Origin: Prochilodus magdalenae
Taxonomy: Eukaryota; Chordata; Actinopteri; Characiformes; Prochilodontidae
Direction: 5' to 3'
NCBI GenBank assembly: GCA_024036415.1
Contig: JAMWET010002916.1
Coordinates: 1-64,000 of the forward strand
DNA length: 64,000 nt
Part shown: one piece after another, positions 29,320-50,314 of the stretch
How positions within the stretch are numbered: position 1 is the first letter of the stretch
How the letters are laid out: every line of letters begins with the position of its first letter
Notes under the pieces: generated by a model
What the model was told of the DNA's origin: nothing
Databases searched by the model: none
Seen by the model: only the letters and a program-made list of their open reading frames with translations
Made by a program: the position numbers and the translations under genes

Positions 29320-29720
29320 CTGATCACAGTACACGTTTGCAGTGGCATCGTTTCCACAAGCTTCTGCAATGTCACAACATTTATTTCTGTCAAAAGCTGC
29401 ATAATTTTTTTCCCCCAAGATCTTGTATTGATGATGGGAAGTTTGTACTACTGTGCAAAGTCTTCTCCAGCATATCCTAAAGATTCTCAATGGGGTTCAG
29501 ATCTGAACCACTCGTTTACAATTTGAATCCCGATGAATCCTGGCACTGTCATCTTGGAATATGAATAACTTGAAAGCTGAAACATAATCACCCATGCAGT
29601 AATTATCCAATAGGAGGCTCTTACCTATTTGCTTAGCTAAAGCAAAGAAAGTTAGTGTCCTTTTTTGGCCAGGAAATAGTTTTATTACAGTGACTGTAGA
29701 GCATTCGGTTTTTAATAGTT
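29320..29720 (-). mobile_element. Tc1-like transposase-region relic
   Basis: The plus strand shows phrases such as AAGTCTTCTCCAGCATATCC, GATTCTCAATGGGGTTCAG and ATGAATCCTGGCACTGTCAT, which I recognise as the reverse of a Tc1-like transposon interior. No open frame or terminal repeats are left. It lies between the two inverted LINE ends. Confidence 0.5.
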
Positions 29721-29756
29721 TTAGCCATATATTGTATTGGATTATCAAGGATTCAA

Positions 29757-30126
29757 TCGCATCATGTGGTACATGGGGTGGAACGAAATTGTGTTACCCA
29801 AGGACCCAGTTACACCCAGACAGCAGTACTTAAATAAATAAAATATACATAAATATATAAATATATATTAAAAAATACAGAGAGAAAGAGCAGCAGGAAA
29901 TTGAAAAGGTAGCAGCAGAGTGTATTTAAAGTGACTAGTGTCCTCAAAGTGTTGGTGCAGTGGTTATGGCTAATTGGCATTTAGAAGTCTTACAGCTTCT
30001 GTTCGTTTTTACACTTAATGCCTCGCAGCCTCCCGCCTGAGGGGAGCGGGACAAAAAGTGAGTGTGCTGGGTGAGTGGGGTCCTTCATGATGCAGGTGGC
30101 CCTCTTCCTGCAGTAAGAGGGCCACC
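29757..30126 (-). mobile_element. LINE 3' end (orientation -)
   Basis: Reverse orientation of the sequence at 28.65-28.98 kb: the 3' untranslated words around GGTACATGGGGTGGAACGAA and the coding words around CCTCCCGCCTGAGGGGAGCG match. Together with the plus-strand copy it makes an inverted repeat with a spacer of about 0.75 kb. Confidence 0.8.
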
Positions 30127-31125
30127 TCATCACTTTCTAGCATGTAAGTGCATTTATGCTGTAGTTTTAGCGTTGATGACATAACATTAGGAATGAATTT
30201 GGTGTGTCATTCCAAATATTCCTGGAGCCTGACCTTCCATAGATCTTTAAACTACTATTCCATATTAGGAACTGGATATCCAACTAGCTCGTTTCCGTCC
30301 AGGCCTGTTTCAGGTGTTTTTTTTATTATTACTTTTGTCAGATTAAAGTTATTTCTGTTACCATTGTGGGTTTTTCTTTCATTAACCGAGGGGTACCCAG
30401 AATTTTGTCCTCGTGTGTATATGCAATGGACAGGATAGGTATATTAGAAGCATAGTCTTTCCAAAATAGTTCTGTATTTTATAAAAGCATCCGTCCGCAA
30501 TGCTATAGATGCAAAACAGCACAGTTAACATCATTCAGCTGTATCACACAAAACATGCCTCGTTTATTTCACAGATTACCTCCATCTAACGATGAAATCT
30601 GCATAAATAAACCACCAGATACTACAACAAGAGTTAGAGGTGAAAAGAATACTGCTAACACTTTATATCAAGGACACATAATATATTTCATAATGTAGAG
30701 TCTGAATATAAAATACATAAATACAAGTTAATACAACAGTTAATATATGTTGTAGTTAGTATGACTTTGCAGTATGACTATGAGCAGAATGAAGCTATTA
30801 GAACTGCTAGCTGTAGCTAATATGTACATTTTTGTACGTTTATTTAACACAAGAATTCCTGATACATTAAGACATTGAATTAAGCCTTTATTACTTTCAT
30901 CTTCATTCATTAGTGCAGGCATGTGTTAATGCTAAATAATTAAATGCTATGGTTGTTAATATATGACTTTTCATTTGTTCCTGATTAATTATTCATTAGT
31001 AAAAGACTTTATTACTTGAAAATCATCAAATACCCTTAATATAACGTGTTACCAGATTTTGTATTTTACATAACAATTGATAAATAAATACATATGGAAT
31101 CAAGATACTTCCATACTGATTGTCT
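30127..31125. other. AT-rich region downstream of caspase copy B
   Basis: No gene or named repeat is recognised. The polyadenylation signal shared by copies A and C has no clear counterpart here. Confidence 0.5.
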
Positions 31126-38783
<7,658 letters not shown>

Positions 38784-39339
38784 TGTAGTCAGACTCTGAA
38801 TTCCAAAGACAGAAGAATGAACAAACTTCCCAAAGAGGAGGGAGGAGTTTTAATATCAGATTTCACAAGAGGAGAAACCACTTAGTCATCTGTTCCAGGC
38901 ACATGGTATACAGTACATGTGAAGTAACATATACAAGTTAGTTTATGAAAATTCTAACCACCATTTCATTTAATCTTTTTTAACAAAAGTATATAACTAA
39001 ATGGCATAGCTCTACATAATACATATAAAGCTGCAAAGTGTAATGTAGAAGGCTCATGAGTTAGTTGCAAGTGAGAGGCAGCTTTGTTATTACATGCAAT
39101 GGTCAAAACACAAGCAGGCAATATCAAAGACAGATTAATTTAGGAAAAAACAGAAAAGTACACAAAGGACCCAGCAGGAGAGGTGTCTTAGTAAGCCATG
39201 TCTGGCATAGTAACGTGGAGTAGGTCTCTCTGTAGCACTGGCTGGAGTCTTGACTGCAGATTTTGACAGGTAGCAGTTTTGAGTGTTTGTAGTCATATTA
39301 GAGTTCCCTAGTGGAGTTGGGGCAAGGCAGGGGTGGGTG

Positions 39340-39412
39340 CATTAGGACAGGAGGGTCAGGAGCTTAGTGAGCTCTAGAAAGGAACCATGCTCACAATAAG
39401 CTAGTATTAAGA
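39340..39412 (-). pseudogene. Caspase-6-like last-exon relic
   Basis: On the minus strand, text around 39355-39400 reads CEHGSFLELTKLLT, matching [13 protein letters not shown] in copies A-C. It is followed by the same AAGCTAGTATTAAGACACTA-like intron text as the relic at 7.0 kb. Only the middle of the exon is left. It lies about 560 bases upstream of the copy B start codon, between intact copies B and C. Confidence 0.7.
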
Positions 39413-39984
39413 CACTATGTGCCCATTACATGGTAAAGAACTAACCCCGTCAAGCTCAGTTTTGGCCAGACAGTACTGTAAACATGTGTGGCATAGGACA
39501 AACAATTTGGAAAACCCAAAGCTATCTGAAATATCTGTTGTTAATTTGTTTGATGGGTTTCATCGCTTTCTCTTTCCAGGAAATTCCACTTTGTGTTCCA
39601 GTTTTTCTGGTCTGTGTGCACTACTACATCCGGTACACGCCTATGATCTTTTTTGGAAGCGTGACACGTAAATGAAAATGAAAGTAAACCCTATGCAAAT
39701 GGAAACTATACAACCCATGTTTTCTGTCCTGACCTAGTCAGTAGGTCTGTATGTAAAGAGAAACTTGTTGTTCCTTAGACTGGCGTTTCATAATGTTGCT
39801 CCTGATGATCTACATTCAGTTCATTCGAATTTGAACTATTCCCAGTACCCCTGCTCCAGCTCACAAATGGGTACTTAATCATTCGACGTGCTAAACCTGT
39901 GAAATTGATTCTATTGCAATGGTTAAGATTCTTTTTAGATTTAGAGTTTATTTTGCTTTTATATTTCATTTTTTAAGAAGGACA

Positions 39985-40145
39985 GCAGAGTGGAGCATCA
40001 GCAAGGGCCTGGGTTCGATACCCAGTTGGGTGTCCTCCCTGTGTCTGTGTGGTTTTCCTCGGACAGTCCAAAGACCCACAGTCTGGTGAATTCGAGATGC
40101 TAAGTTGTCCTTAGGTGTGAGTGTCTATCCTGCTCTGGCGGCTTA
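39985..40145 (+). repeat. tRNA-derived SINE fragment
   Basis: A B-box-like GGGTTCGATACCC, then the phrases CTCCCTGTGTCTGTGTGG and ACAGTCCAAAGACCCACAG, which I recognise from a common fish SINE. The A box is not convincing, so it is a decayed copy. Confidence 0.55.
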
Positions 40146-40149
40146 CCCA

Positions 40150-41095
40150 GAGTGTGTTTACTACTGAAATGCATGAGCATTCATAGCACACTGTCCTGTA
40201 GCATGAGCATTGTTCTCTAGTCTCCACATCTAGTTTGGAATCACCCTTATATCGGCTCCCTACCTTGTACAATACACTTTGTATCTAAAGAGTTTAGTCC
40301 ATAGGCAGAGTCTTGTTTTAGCCACACACTCTCATTTCAGAGCAGGAGGTGAGATTGCACTATTAGACTACATGGAAATATGACATGTTTAACAGTGTTC
40401 AGGTGGGTGCCTCGTGATAATGTCTTACCACAGTGAACATTTTATAGATACTTCTGTTCTTAAAACCATAAAAGATAAGGTATATCAAAATAACCTGCAT
40501 TACTTAACAGGGAAACCTGTTTCTCTTTCTTCTTTTTTTATGTGCCCACATTCTGTAAATGGGCTTCTCTACCACACACTGGCAAAGTGAGCTGTCCACA
40601 TGGTTTTAAGTCAATTCAGTGTGCATTAGCATACATAATGTAATATTCATATTTCGACTCTTCAGTGTCCTCTTTAACAACCTCATAATTCTGAGGATCC
40701 GGTGATATACAGAAGAATGTTCAGGAGGAATGGTTCTGAACATAGCGTATTTGTTTAGCACTGAACATGACAGAGGTAATTATTTGAAAACCCTGTTTAT
40801 TTTTGCCATTGAAAATCCAGCTTGGACATATGGACATCACTACATGCACTGACTACAAAGCGGAGATACAACCTCAGTCGTCTATGTTCCATATCGACCA
40901 CATGGTGAGCAGTGTTTGTCTTTTTCAGTTGCTAAAAATGGTTACTACAAAAATCACTTGGTAAAGTTTCAGATTGCTTCAGATTGTGTTGATGAGATTC
41001 CAACAAGGCAAGCAAGGCTTTTGAGATAACAAGACTGTAAAGTAACGCACTTAAACACAAACACACATAGACACACAGCCACAGACACATATTAG
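40150..41095. other. Intergenic region 3' of caspase copy C
   Basis: No exon or named repeat is seen. The next feature is the AATAAA of copy C at 41100-41105 (minus strand). Confidence 0.55.
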
Positions 41096-41099
41096 AACA

Positions 41100-41105
41100 T
41101 TTATT
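41100..41105 (-). promoter_or_regulatory. Polyadenylation signal of caspase copy C
   Basis: AATAAA on the minus strand about 110 bases after the stop codon, in a context (ACACAGCCACAGACACAT) similar to copy A. Confidence 0.7.
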
Positions 41106-41215
41106 GAATAACATGTCACATGGATAATTCAAAAGTCTTGTAGCATTATGTTTGATTTTCACTCAGAAGAGGAATAAACAGAAACTGAGTCCTCTTCACT
41201 TAATATACAGGTGGT

Positions 41216-44200
41216 TTACTTCTCTTTGGGCCTAAAGTAGAGTTCCTTAGTGAGCATGGACATGAAGCAGGGCATTTGTTTCTTGTTTCCTTGTGGAGGA
41301 CGTTTGGACACCTTAAAGTTCACAAGGGTCAAGAGCTTGGTGAACTCCAGGGTCGAGCCATGCTGTTGCAGGGATTTGCATAAGTCCTGAATGTAAAATG
41401 CACCAAGCACTGTGTGCCGAAAGGCATAGAATCCTGTTCGTTTAAGAAAAGACAAGAAAAGTCATTTTCTAGTTAGAAACAGACAAAAAATAACATGTAG
41501 ATTTGACCGAAAGGAAGAACTGATCAATAATAAATAAAACGTTCCAAGAATTTACATGCATACAGGCGACAGATTCAAGGAAAAGCCAAAGTAAAGCATC
41601 TTAGAACTGCAGTGTGCCTCTCAGCAGAGATCCTAGACCGGTACTAGACTGATGGAACATCATTCTTCTAAAACAGTGTTTCTAACTGGTGACCTCACCT
41701 TACCTCAGAGCTGTTATTACTGTGACACTGTTTAGAGCTCGCTATTGCTCATACTGCTCAGTTCACTGGGAATACATTTAGCCTAGCTGTTAGCTCCCCT
41801 CCACTATTTCACTCTAAAACTCATCCTCTAAAGCGAGTTCATTGTTCATTAATCTTTAGACCTGTATATTTTTACTTTCTGAGGCTCATTCTGATGAAAA
41901 CATACCCTCTACAATCACTACAACCACAGTTATAAACTGAGTTGGCTGTGTTTTGCTCCACAGTGCTTAGAGCTGGTGAGACCATGTTGCATGATGGGAA
42001 AATAGCTACCTATGTATACTAAAAACTCTAACTTGAGTAGAACACCATCTGGGTATCTTCAGTGCACTACAGCTTGGTCACATACTGCATACTACATACT
42101 GCCAGATTTAGTATGCAAGTAGTATAGGAGTATGCCATTTCGAATATTGCCCATGAGTCTACAGGGAGGCACTGAAGACTGCTTGATGTTATGTTGTGGT
42201 AGAGGATCTTCAACTTAGCAGTAAGGGGGCAGGGTTCGGGGGGTTGGGGGTGGGGTTAAGAGATTGAATCACACATTCTGATTCTGATTGTAAATCTTCT
42301 CTGTCCTGGCTTCCAGATGGTGGAATGAACTCCCACTGGGCGTCAGAACAGTGGAGTCTCTTGCGGTCTTCAAACACAGACTTTAGACCCATCTCTTCGT
42401 AATGCACTTGAGTGAGCTCTAGTAGAGGTGTAAATTGTGTGTATTGTGTTGCACTTATAATGACCTTTTCTCCTCTATAGGTATGAGCACTGGGCTGGGG
42501 TTGCCAGGTAATGCTTTACTTGTTCTATGTCTGTGTATTAATCTCTAGGTACCAGCACTGGCCCCCTGTTCGGGCAGTGTCTGAGCTCGTGGTGAGTTTT
42601 AGGCTCTAAACTTCCTCTACTAGCTGGAATATTATCCAACGGAGCACTAAGCACGATTATAAGTCGCTCTGGATAAGAGCGTCTGCTAAATACCTTAAAT
42701 GTAAATGTATATAAAGTCATATATGCATATATAGTAGATTATACTAAAATTGTAATACTCAGCATATTTGTAAACCCTCAGATTTGACCAGGGGACTGGT
42801 GGAAAGAGTTAACTGATGCTCATTCTTAAACCAATGACAAAAAGGAAATGAGAGTGTGAGATGTGTGGAAGAACTGTTAACCAAACATTTTGCTGCCATT
42901 GAAGCTAGCTTTCTGTTGCTATGGGAAGAGAGAAGCAAGCCAACATTTAAGTAGCCAGCTAACATAGGACCCTCAAAATACCAAGGTACATTTAACACAC
43001 TGCTCCTGTTTTTGTTTGTAGATAACAGGGACCCTCATCCTCAGCTTTATAATCTGATATGGCTCTACTCTCTTTTACAACTGCTAAACTCTCAGATAAG
43101 TGTTCATCTTTGTAATGATGGCATGCACTGGTGTTCTCGTTTATGACCATTTTTTTTCCCGTACTACAGTTGAAAATTGCACACTTTTATCTCTCACCTT
43201 CAGCTACACAGTAGCACATGAGGAAATCTGCCCCTGCTGGGAGTGTGTAGACACTGGCGGCATCCTCCTCCACCTCATGTGTATCACCCAACATAGGAGT
43301 CACAGCATTGTCACCAATATCACCACGGCATGCCTAAATTATCAAACACACAATACATTGTTTTCTATGATTTTAATATCACATTTACACTGTTAGAGTA
43401 GTTACTCCAAGTCCAATAATCTGTGACAAAGTACTTTTCTCAAACTGCAATGGAGTTAAAAATAGTGATCTCATTATGTATGGTTGAAGATTATGGAGGG
43501 CTTATCTCTCCAGTTTGGTGAAAGTTATTAATTGCAATTAAAAAGTCATGTGTTGAATCCTGTAGTTCAAAGTCAGTCTCCATTCAGCTTAGTTATGGGT
43601 CTCTATGGTTCTCTGAGAGTGATTCAGCAAGGGTGCCTAAGTTAGCTAGCAATGCAGGGCGCCTTAGGGTAAGCAATGCTTTACTGATCAGAGGATCTTG
43701 GTTCATGGAGTTTTAAGTAGGATTTTTAAAGTTGGTTGTTGCAAAGTGGTAGCCTTAGCTGGTTTAATTCTAACCGCCTTCAGAAATTAGTTTATGTCAG
43801 CTCAACCTAAACTAAAAAAACTAAATATAAACTAAAGTCTTGCCATCCTTACTCATGACTTTACTTCTGTACCAACTACAGAAAAATCCTAGTGGTTATT
43901 TAAATATAGTCAATCACAGTAAACATCATGTCAAACACCTGTCTCGAACACTGCCTTTGAACAATACAATGGTCAGGGGTGGAAATATTCGACCTACAGC
44001 CGGTCCCACCAGCTCTATCTACATGGTAACAACTGCTACTTATGGCAGTCAAGAAACTCTATAAGAAACAATAATCAGTAATAAAAGCTGTTTTGCTTTC
44101 TAGTGATCCTTTAACACTTACAGCTAAAGCTAATGAAAACTTAAATAATTAACTTTTCCAGATTAAGATCAAGTTGCCAAGCACTTTTACTTGACCAAGA

Positions 44201-47200
44201 AGAGCTCCTGAATGTGAACTACAGTGTTATGTTGATGTGTCGATGGATATATTTTTGGTGGAATTCAGCAAAATTCAGCATAAGGTGATAAAAACTATAA
44301 GCAGCTAACACTGTTAGCATATTAACTGACCGATACAGACAGAGTGTTTTTTGATAAATGTTTTCACAGCTGACAGAGAATTAAGCACATTTAAGTGATA
44401 TAAAATGACCAAAATCATTATCATGATTCATTATTATGATTATTAAATCATTATTATAAATGGTTTCAGGTTGGCTGTCTAACAAGAGGCTGACAAGGCA
44501 GTTGGAATTTTACTGCAAAGAGTCTGATACGTAGTTTTAAGGAAGCTAGGTAACGGCTAAAAGGCCAAGGCATAAAAACATGATGAGAAACAATACAAGG
44601 TTTGCAAGTGTGCTATATATACTCAAATTAATGACAATAGAAACCTGAAAAATAAACTACGCCAGGGCCCAGAACTTGAAACTGGCAAAGACTACAGAGA
44701 TTGCAGGAGAAGGGAGGAGCCAAGTCCAAGACTAAACAAAAACACACATGTCTGGATGACATCTGACTAGAGAAACCAGTGAAAGTGAAACAAAAAGAAA
44801 CACAAACAAGGGGCAGGCATGAAAAAATTTGACAGATGTTTGTTGGCTGTCACATGCTGTCACATGATTGTTTACGTCAGTTATTGTTTTTCAAAATGCA
44901 TTTGGGTATCAGGGTGCATGCTTCTTTGTTAAACCATACAAGGGTGTGACTGAAATGTGTGACTGGGCATGTTCATGATTATATGACTGGGCAGAGCAGT
45001 GCATTAAAAGCTTTCTGTTTGTCAAATCCTGGTTAAATAACTCTCAGAATCAGTGCAAAGTCCTGTTGTGTTAGTGCAGCACTACCTGTGTTATCCACCT
45101 AAAGGTAAGTACGTATTTGTGAGTAGTAATTGACCCCCAGCTGGCGAGCCAGCTAATGTCAGCCATTCACTGTGAGCTAGTTAGCTAAATATACTCTAAT
45201 GTTAACATAACTGAACACTGAATGCTTTTACAGTTTAGATCACATAAAGAAAGTGAAAGTAGTTCAGTACCCAGTCATTCATAAAACACATGGAGTTTCC
45301 CTACAGAAATACCTGGACATTTCCACAGTTAGTTATGGTGACTCAAATAAGCATAGCTAATGCTGTTTTAACATTGAAGAGCTAGTTTGTAGAAACAGTA
45401 GCGACCTCAGATTAAAATGTGAGACTGAAACAGCATGAATTAAATGACTCATCAGATTGCTTATCTAATGTACCGCCTTCCTTCAGCTGTAGTACAAGAA
45501 ATTATATAGAGGGACAGACATGGGTAATCTATATAGAGAAATCATTCTAAAAGCATTGCACATTTTTAATATACACTGTATTACCTAAAATAATTCACTC
45601 ACCTATCCAAATTCAGGTGTTCCAAACACTTTAATGGCCACAGGTGTGTAAAACCAAGCACCTAGGCATGCAGACTGCTTCTACAGACATAAGTGAAAGA
45701 ATGGGTTGCTCTCAGGAGCTCAGTTAATTCCATCATGGTACCAGTCCAGTTCCTCACTACTAAATAGTCAACTGTCAGTGGTATTACAGTGGAAGCGACT
45801 GGGAACAACAGCAACTCAGCCCCAGTGGTAGGCTATGTTAAATGACAGAGCAAGATCAACGGATGCTGAGGTACATAGTGCTCAGTTGCCAACTTTCTTC
45901 AGAGTCAATCACTACAGACCTCCAAACTTCACGTGGCCTTTAGGTTATTTTGAGAACAGTGCATAGAGAGCTTCATGGAATGGGTTCCATGGCTGAGCAG
46001 CTGCATCCAAACCTTCAACAAGTGCAATGCAAAGCGCCGAATGCAGCGATCAAAAGCTCAGACGCTGGACTCTGAAGCAGAGCAGACATGTTCTCTGGGG
46101 TGATGAATTACGTTTCTCCATCTAGCAATCTGATGGACAAGTCTGGGCTTGCCTGTTGCGAGTTGGACTCGTCCCCTTAGTTCCAGAGAAAGACGTTCTT
46201 AATGATTCAGCACAGAAAGAAATGTTGGACAATTTCAACTTTCTGAAAACAGTTTGGTAATGGCCCAGCAAGGTCCATAAAGACATGGATGAGCGATTTG
46301 GTGTAGAAGCATTTGACAGGCCTGCATGTCCTCAACCCAAAAGAACAACTTTGGGATGAATTATAGCAGACAGCAAGTCTGGCCTTATCATCCAACAACA
46401 AATGCGGTTCTGCAAGAATGGTCAGACATTCCCATAAACACATTCCTAACCCTTGTGGAAAGCCTCCCCAGAAGAGTTGAAGAGGTTATAGCTGTGAAGG
46501 AGGGCCAACATCAAATTATACCTTATGGATTAAAAATGGGATGTCACTTAAGTTCATATGTATGTGAGGGCAGGCCAGCGAATATTTTTGGCAATACAGT
46601 GTAGTTCTCTCAGAGATTTGTATGTTAACCCCAACACTGTTCCAACACAGTTCATACACAAGAGACAAATAGTGAATGTCTAATGAACAGTTCATGAAAT
46701 GATTGGTGCTTTTAGAGCAATCCGGATTAAAGCAAGTGATGTCTTTGCATAACGTGAGTGTCACCTGGAAGATGAAGATCTTGGGCTTTCCAACAAGGCT
46801 TTTGCATTTGTCTCCTCTGAAGAGTGCTGTTACTTCCTTAATGTCAACCTTTCTGTCTTCAGCAAAGACAAAACCTTCTTCCCCATGACTCAGGAAAATG
46901 CACACAAAGCAGTCGACGTCTGAATGGTCGGCTTCAGCGGCTGTGTCGAGACACATTTCAGGTAATTAGCAGCAAACAGAAGTCATTTCTCAGAAGAGCT
47001 TCAGATTCCTGAAATGATGAATGATGAAACAGTTTTGGAATGATGGAATGCTGAAGGGTTGTACCTTTACGCAACCTGTCCATCATGGCATCAGCCTTTA
47101 AATCATCATAATGTTCCACTTCAAAGCCTAGCTCTTGAAACCTAAAAAAGAGTTATGTATTAAAAAGGGGTCAAACATTTCTACTTTCTCCATCTCTGGT

Positions 47201-50200
47201 GTCCAAGTCGGTCTTCAACAGTGGAAGCATAGGAGTACGTATTGCTAAGTACATAACAAATCTTTGCAGCTTTAAATGGTGTCCAGTCAGCAACCTCTCT
47301 GGCATATTCTAGCATCCCCCAAAGAGCTTTCGTCCAGGACTGTCAACTGTGATTTTAAGAACACGATTTCAGAATGAACCACTTAACACACTGCATGGCC
47401 AATTTGCACTTTGAATGCTCATATGTCAGTGCTGGCAGCGGGGGAACGTCACAATATGTTCCTTGACTGTTTTGTGATGATTTAGTCATACAGATTTAAA
47501 ACTGATCTGCAGGCATTAATGTACAGTAGTGTTCAAAATAATAGCAGTCCAATATGACTAACCAGATTAATCACTGTTTTTGGTATAAATTATATTACCC
47601 CACGACAAACAATTTACCAGTTGGTGCAGTAGATTATTTGAAAACCAACAGACTCAGCATTCATGATATGCATGCTCTTGAGTCTGTGTATTTGAATAAT
47701 TAATTGAAAGGGGTGTGTTCAAAATAATAGCAGTGTGGAGTTCAATTAGTGAGAAACAGGTGTAAATCAGGTGGCCCTTATTTAAGTTTGAAGCCAGCAC
47801 GTTGTACATGCATTTCTTCTTGAAAGTCTGAGAAATATGGGTTGTTCAAAACATTGCTCAGAAGAACAGCGTGCTTTGAATAAAAAGTTGATTGGAGAGG
47901 GTAAAACTTTGAAAGAAGTGCAGACAACGATAGGCTGTTCAGCTAAAACAATCTCCAATGCTTTAAAATGGAAAGCAAAACCAGAGACGTGGAGGAATAC
48001 AGAAGACTATCATTCAAATGGATCAGAAGAATAGCCAGATTGGCAAAGGCTCAGCCAGGGATCAACTCCAGAATATTTAAAGACAGTCTCAAGTTACCTG
48101 TGAGTACTGTGACAGTTAGAAGGCGCCTGTGTGAGGCTAATCTATTGGCAAGAAGTCCCAGCTAAGTCCCACTGTTAAAAAATGACAGCTACTGAAGCGG
48201 ATACAATTTCCAAAAAACACATCAACTAGCCTAAAGAGAAATGGAGAAACTTTTTGTGGACTGATGAAAGTAAAATTGTTCTTTTTGGGTCCAAGGACAC
48301 CAGACAACTCCTAACACTGAATTCAAGCCACAGTACACTCTGAAGACAGTGAAGCATGGAGGTGCAAGCATCATAATATGGGCATGTTTCTCTTACTATG
48401 GTGCCTTGGCCTGTTTACTGCATACGAGGGATCATGGACCAGTTCGCATATATCAAAATACTTGAAGAGGTCATGCTGCCTTACGCTGAAGATAAAATGC
48501 CCTTGAAATGGGTGTTTCAACAAGACAATGACCCTAAACACACCAGTAAACAAGCAAAATCTTTGTTCCAGTCCAACAAAATTGAGGTTATGGAGCCAGC
48601 CCAATCCATGGACCTTAATTCGATAGAAAACTTGTGGGGTGACATCAAAAATGCCGTTTGTGAGGCAAAACCAAGAAATGTAAATGAATTGTGGGATGTA
48701 GTCAAAGCACCCTGGGTTGGAATACCAGTTGACAGGTGCCAGAAGTTGGGTGACTCTATGCAACATAGATGTGAAGCAGCTCTAAAAAATTGTTATACAA
48801 CTAAATATTAGGTTAGTGATTCACTGGAATGCTAAATCCTAAAAAAGTAGTACATATTTTGAGTTTGTATAGACAAATGCAGACACTGCCCAATGTTCAT
48901 TTTTTGTTATTTTCTGTAAAGTAGTTAAAAATGATAGACATTCATCTTCATGATTTAGAACAGTGTGGAATGTTCCCAGTGCACTGCTATTATTTTGAAC
49001 ACAACTGTAACTGAGTTACGAACATAATAGGGGGGTTAATTAACTTTGTCTCAAAAGGCCGGTCAAGGGCCAATGTTCTCTGCAAAGAAGCCTTAAAAAC
49101 AATACTGAAAGAAGTACAGACATTTGCTAGTTGTCCACGCAGACATCCTGCTGCCATGTTCCTAATGAACTGATCATTTTCATTTCATGATTTAAATAAA
49201 ATAAGCATTTATGAAATTTGCAAATGCCTGCATTCTATTTATTTTCATTTATTTCAGTTTTACACAGTGTCCTAACCTTTTTAGAACTGGCATTGTATAT
49301 ATGCATGTGTGTATTAAACATAGTAAGTCCTATAATCTTTAAGTCTATTCTCCTATACTTTTTTCATGTAGAAAACCAACAAAATATGTAGTTATATTAA
49401 TCTTACACAGACTTCGTACCTTTTAATGAGGTTAGCTTTGTCTGTAGCTGTGCCACGACGCTCCTTCAGTTGTAGCTGCCAGTAAAAGTGTTCATGGTTA
49501 AAGATAAGGGCCAGGCCTCGCTGCCCATGGTCCATATTGTACTCTGGAAGCAAACCTGGGTTGACCGCACAAATACATCAAATGTACTGTAACTGTGTTA
49601 GGAATGCATTCGCACTGCTCTTACAATAACAATACAATGACTATAATACTACTGTTATACTACTGCTATACTACTACTACTACCATTACTATACCACTGT
49701 CACTACACTATACCAGGCACTGTGAAAAGTCTTTCTCTGGGAATACAAAAACTCATACAGAGGATCCATTTTCAAAAAGTATTCATTTCCTTGTGTACTG
49801 TAAGGGAGAGGTCCCATAATTCAATGCAAATTTAATTGTTATGTCTCATGTTTGTTCTTTTAAATCTATTGTTTTAATCATGTTTTATTCTCCTGGATCA
49901 TTTTAAACTTTCCTATGAATGATATTTGGTATTTTCTGGTATTTTCCCATTTGTACTGGCCTTTAAATGAACGCAGTGTACGGAAGGAGCTATATAAAAA
50001 CTTGCCTTGCCTGTACTGGGTTATTCCTGTAACAGTTCAGAATGTCATGTTTAACCACCTGAATATATAATGAAGGAAACCACTTTCGGTGGGTCAGTGT
50101 CTTAGTCATGGCTCCTTTATGACTGGCTAAAACCACAGCTAAAAGCGCGTTCTTCAAGTTCTTCCAGCTCTCTCTCTCTCTGTTACATTCCTGCAGTAGC

Positions 50201-50314
50201 TATAAGCACCTTAACCTTACGATCACTAAAGGCACATAAAGAGAATACAAACCAGATATATAAAATGCAAATAGAGTTCTACAAGTTACCTGAGACTTTC
50301 TCTTTGCTTGCCAT
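41216..50314 (-). CDS. casp6l: Caspase-6-like protease, copy C
   Basis: Third intact paralogue. Coding exons on the minus strand: 50290-50314, 49420-49555, 47065-47141, 46765-46940, 43198-43333, 41216-41433. All have AG/GT borders and agreeing phases, giving 255 residues. Motifs: [23 protein letters not shown] (P1-pocket Arg), [20 protein letters not shown], catalytic His98 in FLSHGEEGF, Cys140 in [33 protein letters not shown] (Asp before AA fits inter-subunit cleavage), FYIQDLC, and a C-terminal [19 protein letters not shown]. Exon 5 is 12 nt shorter than in A and B. It is the copy closest to a standard caspase-6 in its active site and linker, but like the others it has GAFYIQ where caspase-6 has GSWYIQ, and only a vestigial prodomain. 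Tc1-like elements lie in introns 2 and 4. Confidence 0.85.
42235..42715 (+). mobile_element. L2-type LINE 3' end
   Basis: The plus strand encodes [20 protein letters not shown] and then FKHRL before a stop, the C terminus of an L2-type reverse transcriptase ORF. The 3' end has the hairpin CGCTCTGGATAAGAGCG at 42665-42681 with a GGATA loop and ends in AATGTAAATGT. It lies in intron 5 of caspase copy C. The tail is the same as that of the SINEs at 0.84 and 53.6 kb. Confidence 0.8.
43340..45570. other. Intron 4 of caspase copy C, no inner gene seen
   Basis: Apart from the Tc1-like element that follows at 45574, I see no exon. Text near 44.64-44.84 kb resembles unclassified repeat text like that at 4.0-4.36 kb. 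Confidence 0.5.
45574..46601 (+). mobile_element. Tc1-like element, family 4, heavily decayed
   Basis: TA flanks at 45572-45573 and 46602-46603, with ends CACTGTATTACCTAAAATAA and TTTTTGGCAATACAGTG as the inverted partner. The interior follows a Tc1-like transposase gene in order (for example CTCAGGAGCTCAGT near 45714, TTTCTCCATCTAGCAATCTG near 46112, TTGGGATGAATTATAGCAGA near 46350) but with many gaps and stops. Roughly a third of the gene is missing. It is in intron 4 of caspase copy C. Confidence 0.85.
47524..49007 (+). mobile_element. Tc1-like element, family 5 (IR/DR type), broken
   Basis: TA at 47522-47523 and 49008-49009. The 20-base word GTGTTCAAAATAATAGCAGT appears at the left end and again at about 47718, and its reverse near 48984-49003, the layout of elements whose ends carry two transposase-binding direct repeats. 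Transposase remains: start at 47837 ([19 protein letters not shown]), KWKAKP then a frameshift, [28 protein letters not shown], and from 48398 a long frame with [15 protein letters not shown] and [15 protein letters not shown]. At least three frameshifts or stops. It is in intron 2 of caspase copy C. Confidence 0.88.
49010..49300. repeat. Possible non-autonomous element tail
   Basis: Text around 49240-49297 (TTTCAGTTTTACACAGTG, CCTAACCTTTTTAGAACTGG) resembles the end of Tc1-like family 2 at 25.0 kb with many changes. No opposite end is identified. Confidence 0.3.
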
